Source of the DNA: Bacteroidota bacterium
GTDB taxonomy: Bacteria; Bacteroidota; Bacteroidia; Bacteroidales; Prolixibacteraceae
Direction of reading: 5' to 3'
Assembly: GCA_023488865.1 (NCBI GenBank)
Contig: JAMDDG010000233.1
Coordinates: 1-21,256, forward strand
DNA length: 21,256 bases
The notes under the pieces were generated by a model, which was not told the DNA's origin, did no database searches, and worked only from the letters and a program-made list of their open reading frames with translations. Made by a program: the position numbers and the translations under genes. How positions within the stretch are numbered: the first letter of the stretch is position 1; each line of letters begins with the position of its first letter. Shown here one piece after another: positions 1 to 8,419 of this stretch.

Positions 1-3000
1 GTTATAGTGCAAACTATATCGTTTCAGTCGCCCGAAGGCTCGAGCAAATCCTGACAAAAAGGGTTAGTCGAGGAAAAAGGAACTGAATATCGTTTCAGTC
101 GCCCGAAGGCTCGAGCAAATCCTGACAAAAACAGGTTAAACACAAGCTCAAAGCTTTTGATGTTTCAGTCGCCCGAAGGCTCGAGCAAATCCTGACTTTG
201 GTTTAAATGGTAAAGCAGAATTAATTTTTGTTTCAGTCGCCCGAAGGCTCGAGCAAATCCTGACAAAAATTCAAAAAAATGAAAAATATAGCCAAATGTT
301 TCAGTCGCCCGAAGGCTCGAGCAAATCCTGACCTGTATGGATGGTTATAGAATGCTCTGTGTATTTCGTTTCAGTCGCCCGAAGGCTCGAGCAAATCCTG
401 ACTACCACCAGGAGGATCTCCAGGTGGGGCACCTACTGTTTCAGTCGCCCGAAGGCTCGAGCAAATCCTGACTGGCCCATTGTCAGAGGGCGAGATCAGA
501 TTTTTTGTTTCAGTCGCCCGAAGGCTCGAGCAAATCCTGACATGGAAGTGGAGAATGCAAACTAATGTATTTCCCAGATGTTTCAGTCGCCCGAAGGCTC
601 GAGCAAATCCTGACTTTTATAATCACAAAGGAAAAAAATAAGCCTGATCTTGTTTCAGTCGCCCGAAGGCTCGAGCAAATCCTGACAAAAATAGTGCAAA
701 TTCCTCTACCACCTCCAGTATGTTTCAGTCGCCCGAAGGCTCGAGCAAATCCTGACAATAAAATAAAAAGTAAATAGAATAGAGTGAGCGTTTCAGTCGC
801 CCGAAGGCTCGAGCAAATCCTGACTTTTGTTTTTTTTGTTTTGGGTCGCGAGTGTAAGCGGTTTCAGTCGCCCGAAGGCTCGAGCAAATCCTGACTTAGG
901 AAATTGCGATGATTAAACACCGGGGATTAAGAAGTTTCAGTCGCCCGAAGGCTCGAGCAAATCCTGACGGAAAAGCAACTGATATATTAAGTATATTTAT
1001 TTATTTGTTTCAGTCGCCCGAAGGCTCGAGCAAATCCTGACTTCTGCAAAAAAATTAAAAACCTAAGAACTACTTTGTTTCAGTCGCCCGAAGGCTCGAG
1101 CAAATCCTGACGAAAAGACAAAGGATTTACGAAAGAGATCTAACGTTTCAGTCGCCCGAAGGCTCGAGCAAATCCTGACGGATGGTTCATGTGCTGAGTT
1201 ATCAGCATGTAGAAGTTTCAGTCGCCCGAAGGCTCGAGCAAATCCTGACATTCAATGGGCAGAACACTAACCCAACAGGTCATTGTTTCAGTCGCCCGAA
1301 GGCTCGAGCAAATCCTGACCCCATACAAGACTCCACGTGGCAGGGGTCGTTGGAGTGTTTCAGTCGCCCGAAGGCTCGAGCAAATCCTGACTGTGCTCAA
1401 TTGTCCGGTATGGTTGCGGTTGCTCTTGCGTTTCAGTCGCCCGAAGGCTCGAGCAAATCCTGACAATTTATCTGAAGATGAAATCATAGAAAGAATTAAA
1501 AATGTTTCAGTCGCCCGAAGGCTCGAGCAAATCCTGACAATTAAGCGCCAGCTCCGTTTAAAAGCGGAAGTGTTTCAGTCGCCCGAAGGCTCGAGCAAAT
1601 CCTGACCCCAAAACAGTATTAGTCGCAATGCTAATCTTTCGCGTTTCAGTCGCCCGAAGGCTCGAGCAAATCCTGACAAGTTGGCGATTGGACAACTTCC
1701 AAGATAGGTCGTTTCAGTCGCCCGAAGGCTCGAGCAAATCCTGACGACGGAAACCCGCGATTGTCCTTGGTAAAAAACCGTTTCAGTCGCCCGAAGGCTC
1801 GAGCAAATCCTGACATCAGGTGTTGATCCCATTAAAGGAACAAAGATAATGTTTCAGTCGCCCGAAGGCTCGAGCAAATCCTGACCGCTGGCTATGAGAT
1901 GCTTTCCCGCAATTAACACTTGTTTCAGTCGCCCGAAGGCTCGAGCAAATCCTGACAATAAATTTGAAAATGAAAAAGTTTTTTTTGTTCGTTTCAGTCG
2001 CCCGAAGGCTCGAGCAAATCCTGACCTCATTTGGAAACCATGGAAAGGTTTCGCTGAAAGAAGTTTCAGTCGCCCGAAGGCTCGAGCAAATCCTGACGAA
2101 CAATGGAGAGCCTTGTAGGAGCAGAACTACGTTTCAGTCGCCCGAAGGCTCGAGCAAATCCTGACATTTTGAATTATGAAACGGATCGCCGTTGGATTGT
2201 TTCAGTCGCCCGAAGGCTCGAGCAAATCCTGACCGGACCCGGTGGTGCGCCAACTACGCCGTAGTTCTTTCAAAGTTTCAGTCGCCCGAAGGCTCGAGCA
2301 AATCCTGACAAAGTGCTTACTTTAGTCCAATTACAGATTGTTTTCTTCGTTTCAGTCGCCCGAAGGCTCGAGCAAATCCTGACATAATTCGCCAAGCCAT
2401 CTTGGATGGTGAAGTTGATGTTTCAGTCGCCCGAAGGCTCGAGCAAATCCTGACAAACTGGAAAACTAAAACAGGAAGTCTTAATTTGTTTCAGTCGCCC
2501 GAAGGCTCGAGCAAATCCTGACGGACACTAAACGGGGAAACAAAAAATATAAGTTCGTTTCAGTCGCCCGAAGGCTCGAGCAAATCCTGACTTAGAATCT
2601 GCTTCCGACGTACCCCCGAGGAAGCGTTTCAGTCGCCCGAAGGCTCGAGCAAATCCTGACAGCAACTCTCCTGCCATAACGGTAGAGATTGCTTCTAGTT
2701 TCAGTCGCCCGAAGGCTCGAGCAAATCCTGACCAAAGGCTGGCGAAATTGTATCTTTTAAGACTGTACGTTTCAGTCGCCCGAAGGCTCGAGCAAATCCT
2801 GACAAAAAAATGTTAACATAAGAAAAAAGTATTAAGATATGGTTTCAGTCGCCCGAAGGCTCGAGCAAATCCTGACAATGTTGATCATGCTTCTTATCTT
2901 TGCTGTAACAAGTTTCAGTCGCCCGAAGGCTCGAGCAAATCCTGACTTTAAAGATTAATATGGAAGTATTTTGTATTTTCGTTTCAGTCGCCCGAAGGCT

Positions 3001-3229
3001 CGAGCAAATCCTGACATCCAGGAGGTGCTCCTGTGACACCACCAGTTGTGTTTCAGTCGCCCGAAGGCTCGAGCAAATCCTGACACCTAGAGCTTGAAAA
3101 ATTGAAAAAAGAAATTTTGTTTCAGTCGCCCGAAGGCTCGAGCAAATCCTGACCGTTGTGATGTGTCGCTCAGCATAGTCTTGTTCGGCTGGCTGTTTCA
3201 GTCGCCCGAAGGCTCGAGCAAATCCTGAC
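1..3229 (-). CRISPR. CRISPR array, 46 repeats, type III, continues off the left edge
   Basis: There are 46 copies of a 35-bp repeat (plus-strand ends GTTTCAGTCGCCCGAAGGCT and AATCCTGAC), the first at 21-55 and the last at 3195-3229. All copies read as identical. Between them are 45 complete spacers of 33-41 bp, and positions 1-20 are part of a further spacer, so the array continues to the left. Read on the minus strand the repeat ends in GACTGAAAC, whose last eight bases ACTGAAAC match the usual type III crRNA 5' handle. Transcription is therefore inferred to run leftwards from the leader at 3230-3690, in the same direction as the cas genes. A short GCC-UUCG-GGC hairpin sits just before the handle, where Cas6 would cut. 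No degenerate terminal repeat is seen, which fits a leader-proximal portion of a longer array. No two spacers look identical. Confidence 0.99.
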
Positions 3230-3690
3230 AATTTGATTTTTAGATAATTACAGGATTTACATATTTGGTTTACCCCAATACGGCTGCAATATACTACAAT
3301 CTATCAGCTATTTACAAATTTATCAGCAAATTCTTCGCAAATGGCTTTGCGCCGATCCGTTATTTCTAAGTTTTTTCCAATCATTCCAGATATAAATATT
3401 TAATAATCAAATTTATATAGTCAGAGGATTCTTCGCAAGCAAACTTTGAAATAGATTGAAAAACCCATTTTCGAAAAATAACCTAAATTCGTCTTTGTTG
3501 TCGTCACAAAATCAGGTACTTATAATTTGGCAAAATTGATATTTTCGCAAATACAAATCCATCTGACCCAATGAACCGGTATTTGCGAAAAAATCCTGCA
3601 ACCCCGGGATCAGGCGATTTCATTGTTTCTGATACAATGTGCTCAATAATAAGTTATTGGTAAAAATGCAAAATTTCGCAAATGTTTTTC
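3230..3690 (-). promoter_or_regulatory. CRISPR leader between cas2 and the array
   Basis: This AT-rich, gene-free stretch lies between the stop of cas2 and the first repeat in the transcribed direction, so it should hold the array promoter and the integration signals. It contains five copies of the heptamer TTCGCAA: 3334-3340, 3432-3438, 3544-3550, 3583-3589 (inverted) and 3675-3681. Two of these lie in a perfect 13-bp inverted repeat, TTTTCGCAAATAC at 3542-3554 and its complement at 3579-3591. I could not pick out a convincing Bacteroidota -33/-7 promoter near the array. The leader role is inferred from position and handle orientation. Confidence 0.75.
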
Positions 3691-3969
3691 CTATACCATA
3701 ACAATTTCTGGTGCAAAACCGGGCCTGCGCCCAATGCATTCACGCTTCATCACGCAAGGTAAACACAGGTAGTAATAGAGAATACTGTCCTCCTCTTCGC
3801 ATGCCAACTTTAAAAGCTTTTGTTTCATTTTTTGGATTTTTGCCTCCGTTAGCAAACATTCGAAAACGCTCTCGTTGCAACGAAGACCGAATTGTTCCAA
3901 CGTCTTGGCAATTTTTCCCCGTCTTCGGTTATCGGTAATATCGTAGGCAACTACAACAAATTGTTTCAT
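3691..3969 (-). CDS. cas2: Cas2, CRISPR adaptation protein
   Basis: A 92-residue protein of normal Cas2 length. It starts MKQFVVVAYDITDNRRR, giving the first beta strand followed by the conserved aspartate (D10) of the ferredoxin-like Cas2 fold. A later strand, DSILYYYLC, matches the usual second half. Cas2 dimers bridge two Cas1 dimers and hold the prespacer during integration. The gene is the last of the adaptation genes and faces the leader directly. The start is the only methionine that keeps the N-terminal strand. The 72-bp gap to RT-cas1 upstream contains three tandem copies of a 10-bp unit, described separately. Confidence 0.96.
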   Translation of the reverse strand: MKQFVVVAYDITDNRRRGKIAKTLEQFGLRCNESVFECLLTEAKIQKMKQKLLKLACEEEDSILYYYLCLPCVMKRECIGRRPGFAPEIVMV

Positions 3970-3978
3970 GGATTTTTA

Positions 3979-4008
3979 TTGAAATAAGTTGAAATAAGTT
4001 GAAATAAG
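3979..4008 (-). repeat. Three tandem 10-bp repeats before cas2
   Basis: TTGAAATAAG is repeated exactly three times (minus strand CTTATTTCAA), at 3979-3988, 3989-3998 and 3999-4008. The block lies 10 bases upstream of the cas2 start codon (ATG at 3969-3967), between RT-cas1 and cas2. It is AT-rich and would be in the cas2 translation-initiation region. A short perfect tandem array in that place could vary in copy number, but nothing here shows that it does. Confidence 0.9.
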
Positions 4009-4041
4009 GGAAATGGGAAGCATTTTTCATTCCAACATCCT

Positions 4042-6330
4042 TTACCATTTGGGCATATAGGGTTTGTATTTTTTTGCCGTTCCTTCGAGGTATTTGACCA
4101 GCGCAAATGCCTGGTGCTGTATGATTTCATAAAAACGCATTTCCCTTTTTCGGAAAACCTCAACGGAATTGATCCGGTCGATCACTTTTAAGGCCACCAG
4201 TTTTCGCGTCTTGTCGTCTAAAAGGCCGTTAACCGATTTCAGGTTTTTGTTTTTCATTACCAGGGCAATAACCACCCTGTCAACAGCTTGTTGCCGAAAC
4301 TCTTCGATCAGGTCGAAAACCAGGGAAGGACGGTCGCCTTCGGGTTTGTGCAGGTAACTGAGGCATGGGTTTAACCTTGCCCGGATAATTGCCTCCGTAA
4401 CCCTGGCGTAAAGGATCCCATACCCGTAATTCAACATGCAATTCACCAGGTCGGTAGCCCCCTGTCGGTCCCTTCCCTGAAACCCGCTTTTTGCCTTGAT
4501 CAGGATCTCCACCATTTCCCAATAACAGGAAGAAGCCAGACCTTCAACGGCAAACATTTTCAACCTGAATTCATCGAGGTTTTCATGCTGTAAATCCACT
4601 GATGAATCCGCATATTTTTCCATGTCCTCGATAAATTTTGGAAATGCTTCCCTGAATTTTTCATTGTGTTTCAAATAGTATTTTCCGTAATACCTGAGCA
4701 AATTGGCCTGATTGTTGATTTTCCCAAATACGAAATGACGGATCAGGATAAAGCCTTTTTCATTGCGGTAAGCTTCCAGTTGTGCTATCCCGGTTTGGGC
4801 ATCCCCGAACGAAGGGGAGACTATCATCGCATAGGGCATTCCGTCTTTACCCAGAAAATCGATGGCTATTTTGTTTGCTGCACAAGCTTCCACCAAATTT
4901 GAGGATAAACTCACTCCGTCAGACAAAACAGTAATAGTTTTCAGGTTGATCAATGGAATCTCATTGACCACCTGACCGTTTTTCCGTACGGTCGCATTTT
5001 TGTCCCTCTTGCCCAGTACTAACCCCGGTTGTGTGATAGCCAGGTCAAATCCCGAGGCTTCCAGTTTCTGGTATTCATGCTTGCGTGACAAGACAGCCTC
5101 CCTGCTTTTTAGCGTTTTTGTTTTCTGTTTACGGGATTTATCCCTCTTTTCGTGTGAATGTTGTGATGGTCCAATTTGCCTGTTGAGGTATTCTGTCTTG
5201 TGGATGTTGTTGATCTGCGAAAAAAACTGTAAGGTCCGCAGTTGTTCCAGTACCGCCCCTTTTTTGATTTTTCCGCTGTTTAATGTTTCGGAACGCAAAC
5301 GCAGCATAGCCATCAATTCATCATCAAGCTTCTCCAACTTCTCCTGCGGTACCAGTTTGGCATAGAAATTGGCGATCCCCTGAATGGTCTCTCTCAGTTT
5401 GGGAGTGATCAAACCCTGACCTAACCCTGCAGCTTCTGACATCTTTTGGACCAATCGGTGGTATTTTTTTTCGGAAAGGTCGATCTGGCCGTTGTTAAAA
5501 TAGATGCCTAAAAATTCAAAGCCCTTGCTGACCGGGCTTACGGCTGCCTCTTCGTTCAGGGCAAGTCCCAGTTGATGGGTAATCACTTCCATCGCTTCCT
5601 TCATCGCCTTTTGGGCCTCTTCTTCGGTATGGCCCAAAATCACGAAGTCATCGGCATACCGGACAAACCCATAGCCGTGTTCAACCATGATTTTATCAAG
5701 CGGATAAAGGTAGAAGTTGGCAAGCAAGGGTGATACAACACCGCCTTGCGGAATACCTTTGCGGCTATCCTTCCAATGATAATGGCGGTCAACCCGCCCC
5801 ATTTTCACGAACATCCTTATCAGCTCAGTTGTTGATGGGCTTTTCAGATAAGCGGATAGTTTACCAAACAAGGCATCGTGTGGGATGGTATCGAAGAAAT
5901 TGTCGATGTCGCATGCGGCCAGCCAGGTGTATCGTTCGTTAGTGATCAGGTGCCGCACCTGATTGATCGCCTTCACCGCGCCTTTTTTCTCCCGGTAGGC
6001 ATAGCTCACCTTCAGGAACCCTTGTTCGAGAATTGGGGTTACTACCATTGTAACGGCAGTCTGCACTATTTTATCGTTGACTGTCAACAATCCAAGGCGG
6101 CGTTTCTCCGTCTCGTTTTTTGGGATCATCACTTCGCGGTAGGGGTGTTGGATGTAATTGCCCGATTGGAGCTGACGGGTTAGCTCCTCCAGATTTTGAT
6201 CTACCGTGACGGCATAATCATTGACTGTTTTGAAGTCAATTCCGCCGGAAGTGTTTTTTTCCTTTACCCGAAGCCAGGCCGAATAAAGGGTTTCCCGGGT
6301 ACAAATTGAGTTGAATAGTTGATCATCCAT
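4042..6330 (-). CDS. Reverse transcriptase-Cas1 fusion protein
   Basis: A 762-residue fusion. The N-terminal half (about 20-350) is a group II intron-type reverse transcriptase: DIDNFFDTIP at 141-150 carries the first catalytic aspartate, GIPQGGVVSPLLANFYL lies at 192-208, and the RYADDFVILG active site at 224-233 has intact YADD. A basic linker (about 385-425) leads into Cas1 (about 426-762), which keeps E596 (in VEGLASSCYWE), H661 (in YLHKPEGDRPSL) and D673/E676 (in VFDLIEEFRQ). Both enzymes therefore look active. RT-Cas1 fusions of type III systems are known to integrate spacers from RNA as well as DNA, and Cas2 is encoded next. There is no N-terminal Cas6 domain, in agreement with the separate cas6 gene upstream. 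Confidence 0.97.
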   Translation of the reverse strand: MDDQLFNSICTRETLYSAWLRVKEKNTSGGIDFKTVNDYAVTVDQNLEELTRQLQSGNYIQHPYREVMIPKNETEKRRLGLLTVNDKIVQTAVTMVVTPILEQGFLKVSYAYREKKGAVKAINQVRHLITNERYTWLAACDIDNFFDTIPHDALFGKLSAYLKSPSTTELIRMFVKMGRVDRHYHWKDSRKGIPQGGVVSPLLANFYLYPLDKIMVEHGYGFVRYADDFVILGHTEEEAQKAMKEAMEVITHQLGLALNEEAAVSPVSKGFEFLGIYFNNGQIDLSEKKYHRLVQKMSEAAGLGQGLITPKLRETIQGIANFYAKLVPQEKLEKLDDELMAMLRLRSETLNSGKIKKGAVLEQLRTLQFFSQINNIHKTEYLNRQIGPSQHSHEKRDKSRKQKTKTLKSREAVLSRKHEYQKLEASGFDLAITQPGLVLGKRDKNATVRKNGQVVNEIPLINLKTITVLSDGVSLSSNLVEACAANKIAIDFLGKDGMPYAMIVSPSFGDAQTGIAQLEAYRNEKGFILIRHFVFGKINNQANLLRYYGKYYLKHNEKFREAFPKFIEDMEKYADSSVDLQHENLDEFRLKMFAVEGLASSCYWEMVEILIKAKSGFQGRDRQGATDLVNCMLNYGYGILYARVTEAIIRARLNPCLSYLHKPEGDRPSLVFDLIEEFRQQAVDRVVIALVMKNKNLKSVNGLLDDKTRKLVALKVIDRINSVEVFRKREMRFYEIIQHQAFALVKYLEGTAKKYKPYMPKW

Positions 6331-6420
6331 AGGCAGTTAGTAGTTGTGAATGTGATAAATTGGTTTGAATGTAATAACAAAGTTGTAAGGAATTCGAAGT
6401 TTAAAGTTATATGTATCGGA

Positions 6421-6459
6421 TTCAGCCCTGACAGGGTTTTGAACCCTGTCAGGGCTGAA
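6421..6459. repeat. Perfect 18-bp inverted repeat, 3-base loop
   Basis: The arms TTCAGCCCTGACAGGGTT (6421-6438) and its exact complement (6442-6459) flank the loop TTG. The element lies in the 210-bp gap between cas6 and RT-cas1. It has no T-tract on either side, so it is not a classical intrinsic terminator, but its stem could slow transcription or protect the cas6 message 3' end. Similar CCCTGACAGGG palindromes are, as I recall, frequent between Bacteroidota genes. The rest of the gap holds two copies of TGTCAAAGA (6501-6509 and 6526-6534) and nothing else I recognise. Confidence 0.9.
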
Positions 6460-6540
6460 CGGCTGAAGAATAAAAATTGAAAGCAGTCTCTTTCCAATAT
6501 GTCAAAGAACGTACTCTATAGTTTTGTCAAAGAGTCGTTT

Positions 6541-7488
6541 TTATTTGCTGATGATGCTGTATTTTCCCAATCCAAAGGTGGCAGTCGATCCGGCATGAAG
6601 AAAACTGCCCAGCGTGAGCAGCGGCATCCAGTCGTTTAATCCTTCGCCTTCGTAGGTGATTTGTCCGGTCAGCCCGTCGAAATTCATCTTGGTATCCTGC
6701 GTCCCCGAATAGCGGCGCCAATCAGCAATCTGCACCTTAGATTCCTTGATCCGAACACTTTTAGGAAGATCAAGCGCCAACAATTCCGGTTCCGGCCATG
6801 GAGTACCACAATGAAAATGGGCGATTAATCCAAGACGGTAAGCCAATCTTCCTGCAAAAAAGAGAAATTCAGGAGCAGTGCGTAACAAATCACCATTTTC
6901 CCGAAGCCGGAGTGGATTATCCAGCTGAAGCACAACCAAGTTCTCAATCTGTTTCACATCGATTGAGGAGATACCGAGCCTTTGGGGTGGAGCATAACGA
7001 TGAAGCGGGATATACTCCAGATCTGAAGATAGAACCTGTAAATCTACAGGTCTGAACCTTCCGCGTCCTTTCCCTATACCCCTATCACCCATACGGTCGA
7101 AGGTGCGGGTTAGCAGGGGAAGATGATCAATCACCCGGCCAATTAAGGTAAGATCGAATCCAAAAGTATCTCCAATGGCAAATTCAGTCTTATCACCCGG
7201 CAAGGGATCAATGATATAAGGATGGGGGCTTTTCGAATATTTTCGCTGATGGGGATGCTCTTCCTGCACATAGCTGTTGAACAGCAGTGAAAACGGGCAT
7301 TCAAACCGTTCCCGGCAATTTTCGCACAACACTCTCCGATGCGTACATACTTCGTTGCGAAAGGTTTCCCCGAAGCAACCACGAAAAGCGGAGCCCTTGT
7401 AAACCGGCAGAACGATGGGTTCCAACGCTTCAAAAATGATCCGTACACGGACAAAGGTGATAGATTCTATAAAAGAAAGATTTACCAT
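6541..7488 (-). CDS. cas6: Cas6, CRISPR precursor-RNA endoribonuclease
   Basis: A 315-residue RAMP protein of the PF10040 Cas6 family. It has the N-terminal signature VYKGSAFRGCFGETFR (29-44), followed by a cysteine cluster (C48, C55, C58, C64) that may bind zinc. It has a glycine-rich segment GDRGIGKGRGRF (134-145) and the typical C-terminal blocks WRRYSGTQDTKMNFDGLTG (257-275) and LHAGSTATFGLGKY (297-310). Cas6 cuts the precursor within each repeat, here probably eight bases from the 3' end, leaving ACUGAAAC on each guide. The gene is transcribed towards RT-cas1 and cas2. Its start lies 32 bp from a three-hairpin repeat (7520-7638), so its promoter is either in that short gap or within or beyond the repeat. 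Confidence 0.95.
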   Translation of the reverse strand: MVNLSFIESITFVRVRIIFEALEPIVLPVYKGSAFRGCFGETFRNEVCTHRRVLCENCRERFECPFSLLFNSYVQEEHPHQRKYSKSPHPYIIDPLPGDKTEFAIGDTFGFDLTLIGRVIDHLPLLTRTFDRMGDRGIGKGRGRFRPVDLQVLSSDLEYIPLHRYAPPQRLGISSIDVKQIENLVVLQLDNPLRLRENGDLLRTAPEFLFFAGRLAYRLGLIAHFHCGTPWPEPELLALDLPKSVRIKESKVQIADWRRYSGTQDTKMNFDGLTGQITYEGEGLNDWMPLLTLGSFLHAGSTATFGLGKYSIISK

Positions 7489-7519
7489 ATTTGAGGTTGT
7501 TAATATTTTTCGTTTTCAG

Positions 7520-7638
7520 ATCCGGAGGATTTGCATGTTTGTAGATAATGACGTGATGAATGGAAGGTGCGACCCCGCCGGGGTCGAATCTCTCAATTGT
7601 CAGCTCTTTCTATAAACATGTGATGCCTCCGGCATCAA
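7520..7638. repeat. Three-hairpin composite repeat, copy A
   Basis: The element consists of a left palindrome (ATCCGGAGGAT, 7520-7530), a central palindrome GACCCC-gcc-GGGGTC (7571-7585) and a right palindrome TGATGCC-tcc-GGCATCA (7621-7637). The inner flanks are complementary: TGCATGTTTGTAGA on the left and TCTATAAACATG on the right. Copies B, C and D share this plan. It resembles REP or BIME elements mobilised by IS200-like (REP-associated) transposases. It sits just upstream of cas6. Confidence 0.9.
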
Positions 7639-7667
7639 TTCAAAATGTTAATCATTCATTTAACCCA

Positions 7668-7785
7668 AATCCGGAGGATTTGTATGTTTGTAGAAACACA
7701 ATCATGGATGAAACGTGCGACCCCGGCGGGGTCGAATAATTACCCATCCGGCCTTCTATAAACATGCGATTCCTCCGATATCGGA
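7668..7785. repeat. Three-hairpin composite repeat, copy B
   Basis: The left palindrome AATCCGGAGGATT (7668-7680) and the central GACCCC-ggc-GGGGTC (7719-7733) are intact. The right end is altered (GATTCCTCCGATATC, about 7768-7782), so that hairpin has lost perfect pairing. The copy ends within about six bases of the tnpA stop codon, making it one boundary of the transposase gene. Confidence 0.88.
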
Positions 7786-7790
7786 CAATA

Positions 7791-8252
7791 TCATTCTAAC
7801 CATTCGAACAAATATTCATTTTTGAACTCAATCTCAAAAGCTTTCAAAAAAGCTAAATATTCCTCCTTGAAACTCCTTTTTTGATGGTGTTCTTTTTGCC
7901 TCTCAATGTATTGTATCACATCTGTTAACTGCGAATGGCCGTATGAAAAAGCCCCAAAACCTTCCTGCCATTTGAAATTATACGGTCTCATTTCTTTTTC
8001 TTTGATAAAGGTGTTTGATGATTTTTTGATTTCCCTTACCAAATCTGACAGACAACATGTTGGTTGCATTCCTATAAAAAAATGAATATGGTTGTGAGTG
8101 CCATTTATGGAGAGCATTTTTTGCCCTTTATTTTGGATAATACCGGTTATGTATTTGTAAAGCTCTTCCTCCCAGACCGGTTTTAAAAAGGCGTTGCGGT
8201 TTTGCACGGCAAAAACCACCTGGATGTAAATTTGTGAATAGGTATTAGCCAT
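7791..8252 (-). CDS. tnpA: IS200/IS605-type HUH transposase (Y1 family)
   Basis: A 153-residue protein of normal TnpA length. It starts MANTYSQIYIQVVFAV, has the metal-binding HUH motif in THNHIHFFIG (H55-I56-H57), and has the likely catalytic tyrosine Y115 in DVIQYIERQKEHH. The C-terminus ends EYLFEWLE as in many Bacteroidota members. The reading frame is open further upstream to 8378, but that extension only translates repeat copy C, so I place the start at MANTY. The enzyme cuts and rejoins single-stranded DNA at hairpins. Its placement next to four related palindromic repeats suggests a REP-associated role. All visible catalytic residues are present, so it may still be active. Confidence 0.94.
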   Translation of the reverse strand: MANTYSQIYIQVVFAVQNRNAFLKPVWEEELYKYITGIIQNKGQKMLSINGTHNHIHFFIGMQPTCCLSDLVREIKKSSNTFIKEKEMRPYNFKWQEGFGAFSYGHSQLTDVIQYIERQKEHHQKRSFKEEYLAFLKAFEIEFKNEYLFEWLE

Positions 8253-8276
8253 TTTGATATTTTTTAGACGGGTTAT

Positions 8277-8398
8277 AATCCGGAGGATTTGCATATTTGT
8301 AGAAAATGATGCAATAAACGAAAGGTGCGACCCCGCCGGGGTCGAAAACCCATCACTCCGAAATTTTTCTACAAACATGTGATGCCTCCGGCATCAAT
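8277..8398. repeat. Three-hairpin composite repeat, copy C
   Basis: The left palindrome is AATCCGGAGGATT (8277-8289), the centre GACCCC-gcc-GGGGTC (8329-8343) and the right TGATGCC-tcc-GGCATCA (8380-8396). The complementary inner flanks are TTTGTAGAAAA and TTTTTCTACAAACATG. It lies 25 bp upstream of the tnpA start and 21 bp downstream of the neighbouring 267-residue gene. Confidence 0.92.
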
Positions 8399-8419
8399 TA
8401 TTAATGCAATATTCTCGTA

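Larger units (their letters stand above)
7668..8398 (-). mobile_element. IS200/IS605-like unit: tnpA between copies B and C
   Basis: A single transposase gene is bracketed tightly by two three-hairpin repeats, copy C starting 25 bp before its start codon and copy B ending about 6 bp after its stop. IS200/IS605 elements have hairpins near both ends recognised by their HUH transposase and make no target duplication, so these repeats may be the element's ends. Copies A and D would then be non-autonomous relatives. The exact boundaries cannot be fixed without an empty site. Confidence 0.7.

Noticed and set aside
341..3231. Open reading frames on both strands across the array
   Set aside because: They translate the same 35-bp repeat over and over (for example SVARRLEQILT and RICSSLRATET) and are artefacts of the CRISPR array.
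4042..6330. A retron or diversity-generating element
   Set aside because: The reverse transcriptase is fused in frame to a complete Cas1 and lies next to cas2. No msr/msd or template/variable repeat is seen.
8253..8378. An N-terminal extension of the transposase
   Set aside because: The extension encodes the three-hairpin repeat. The conserved protein begins at MANTY.
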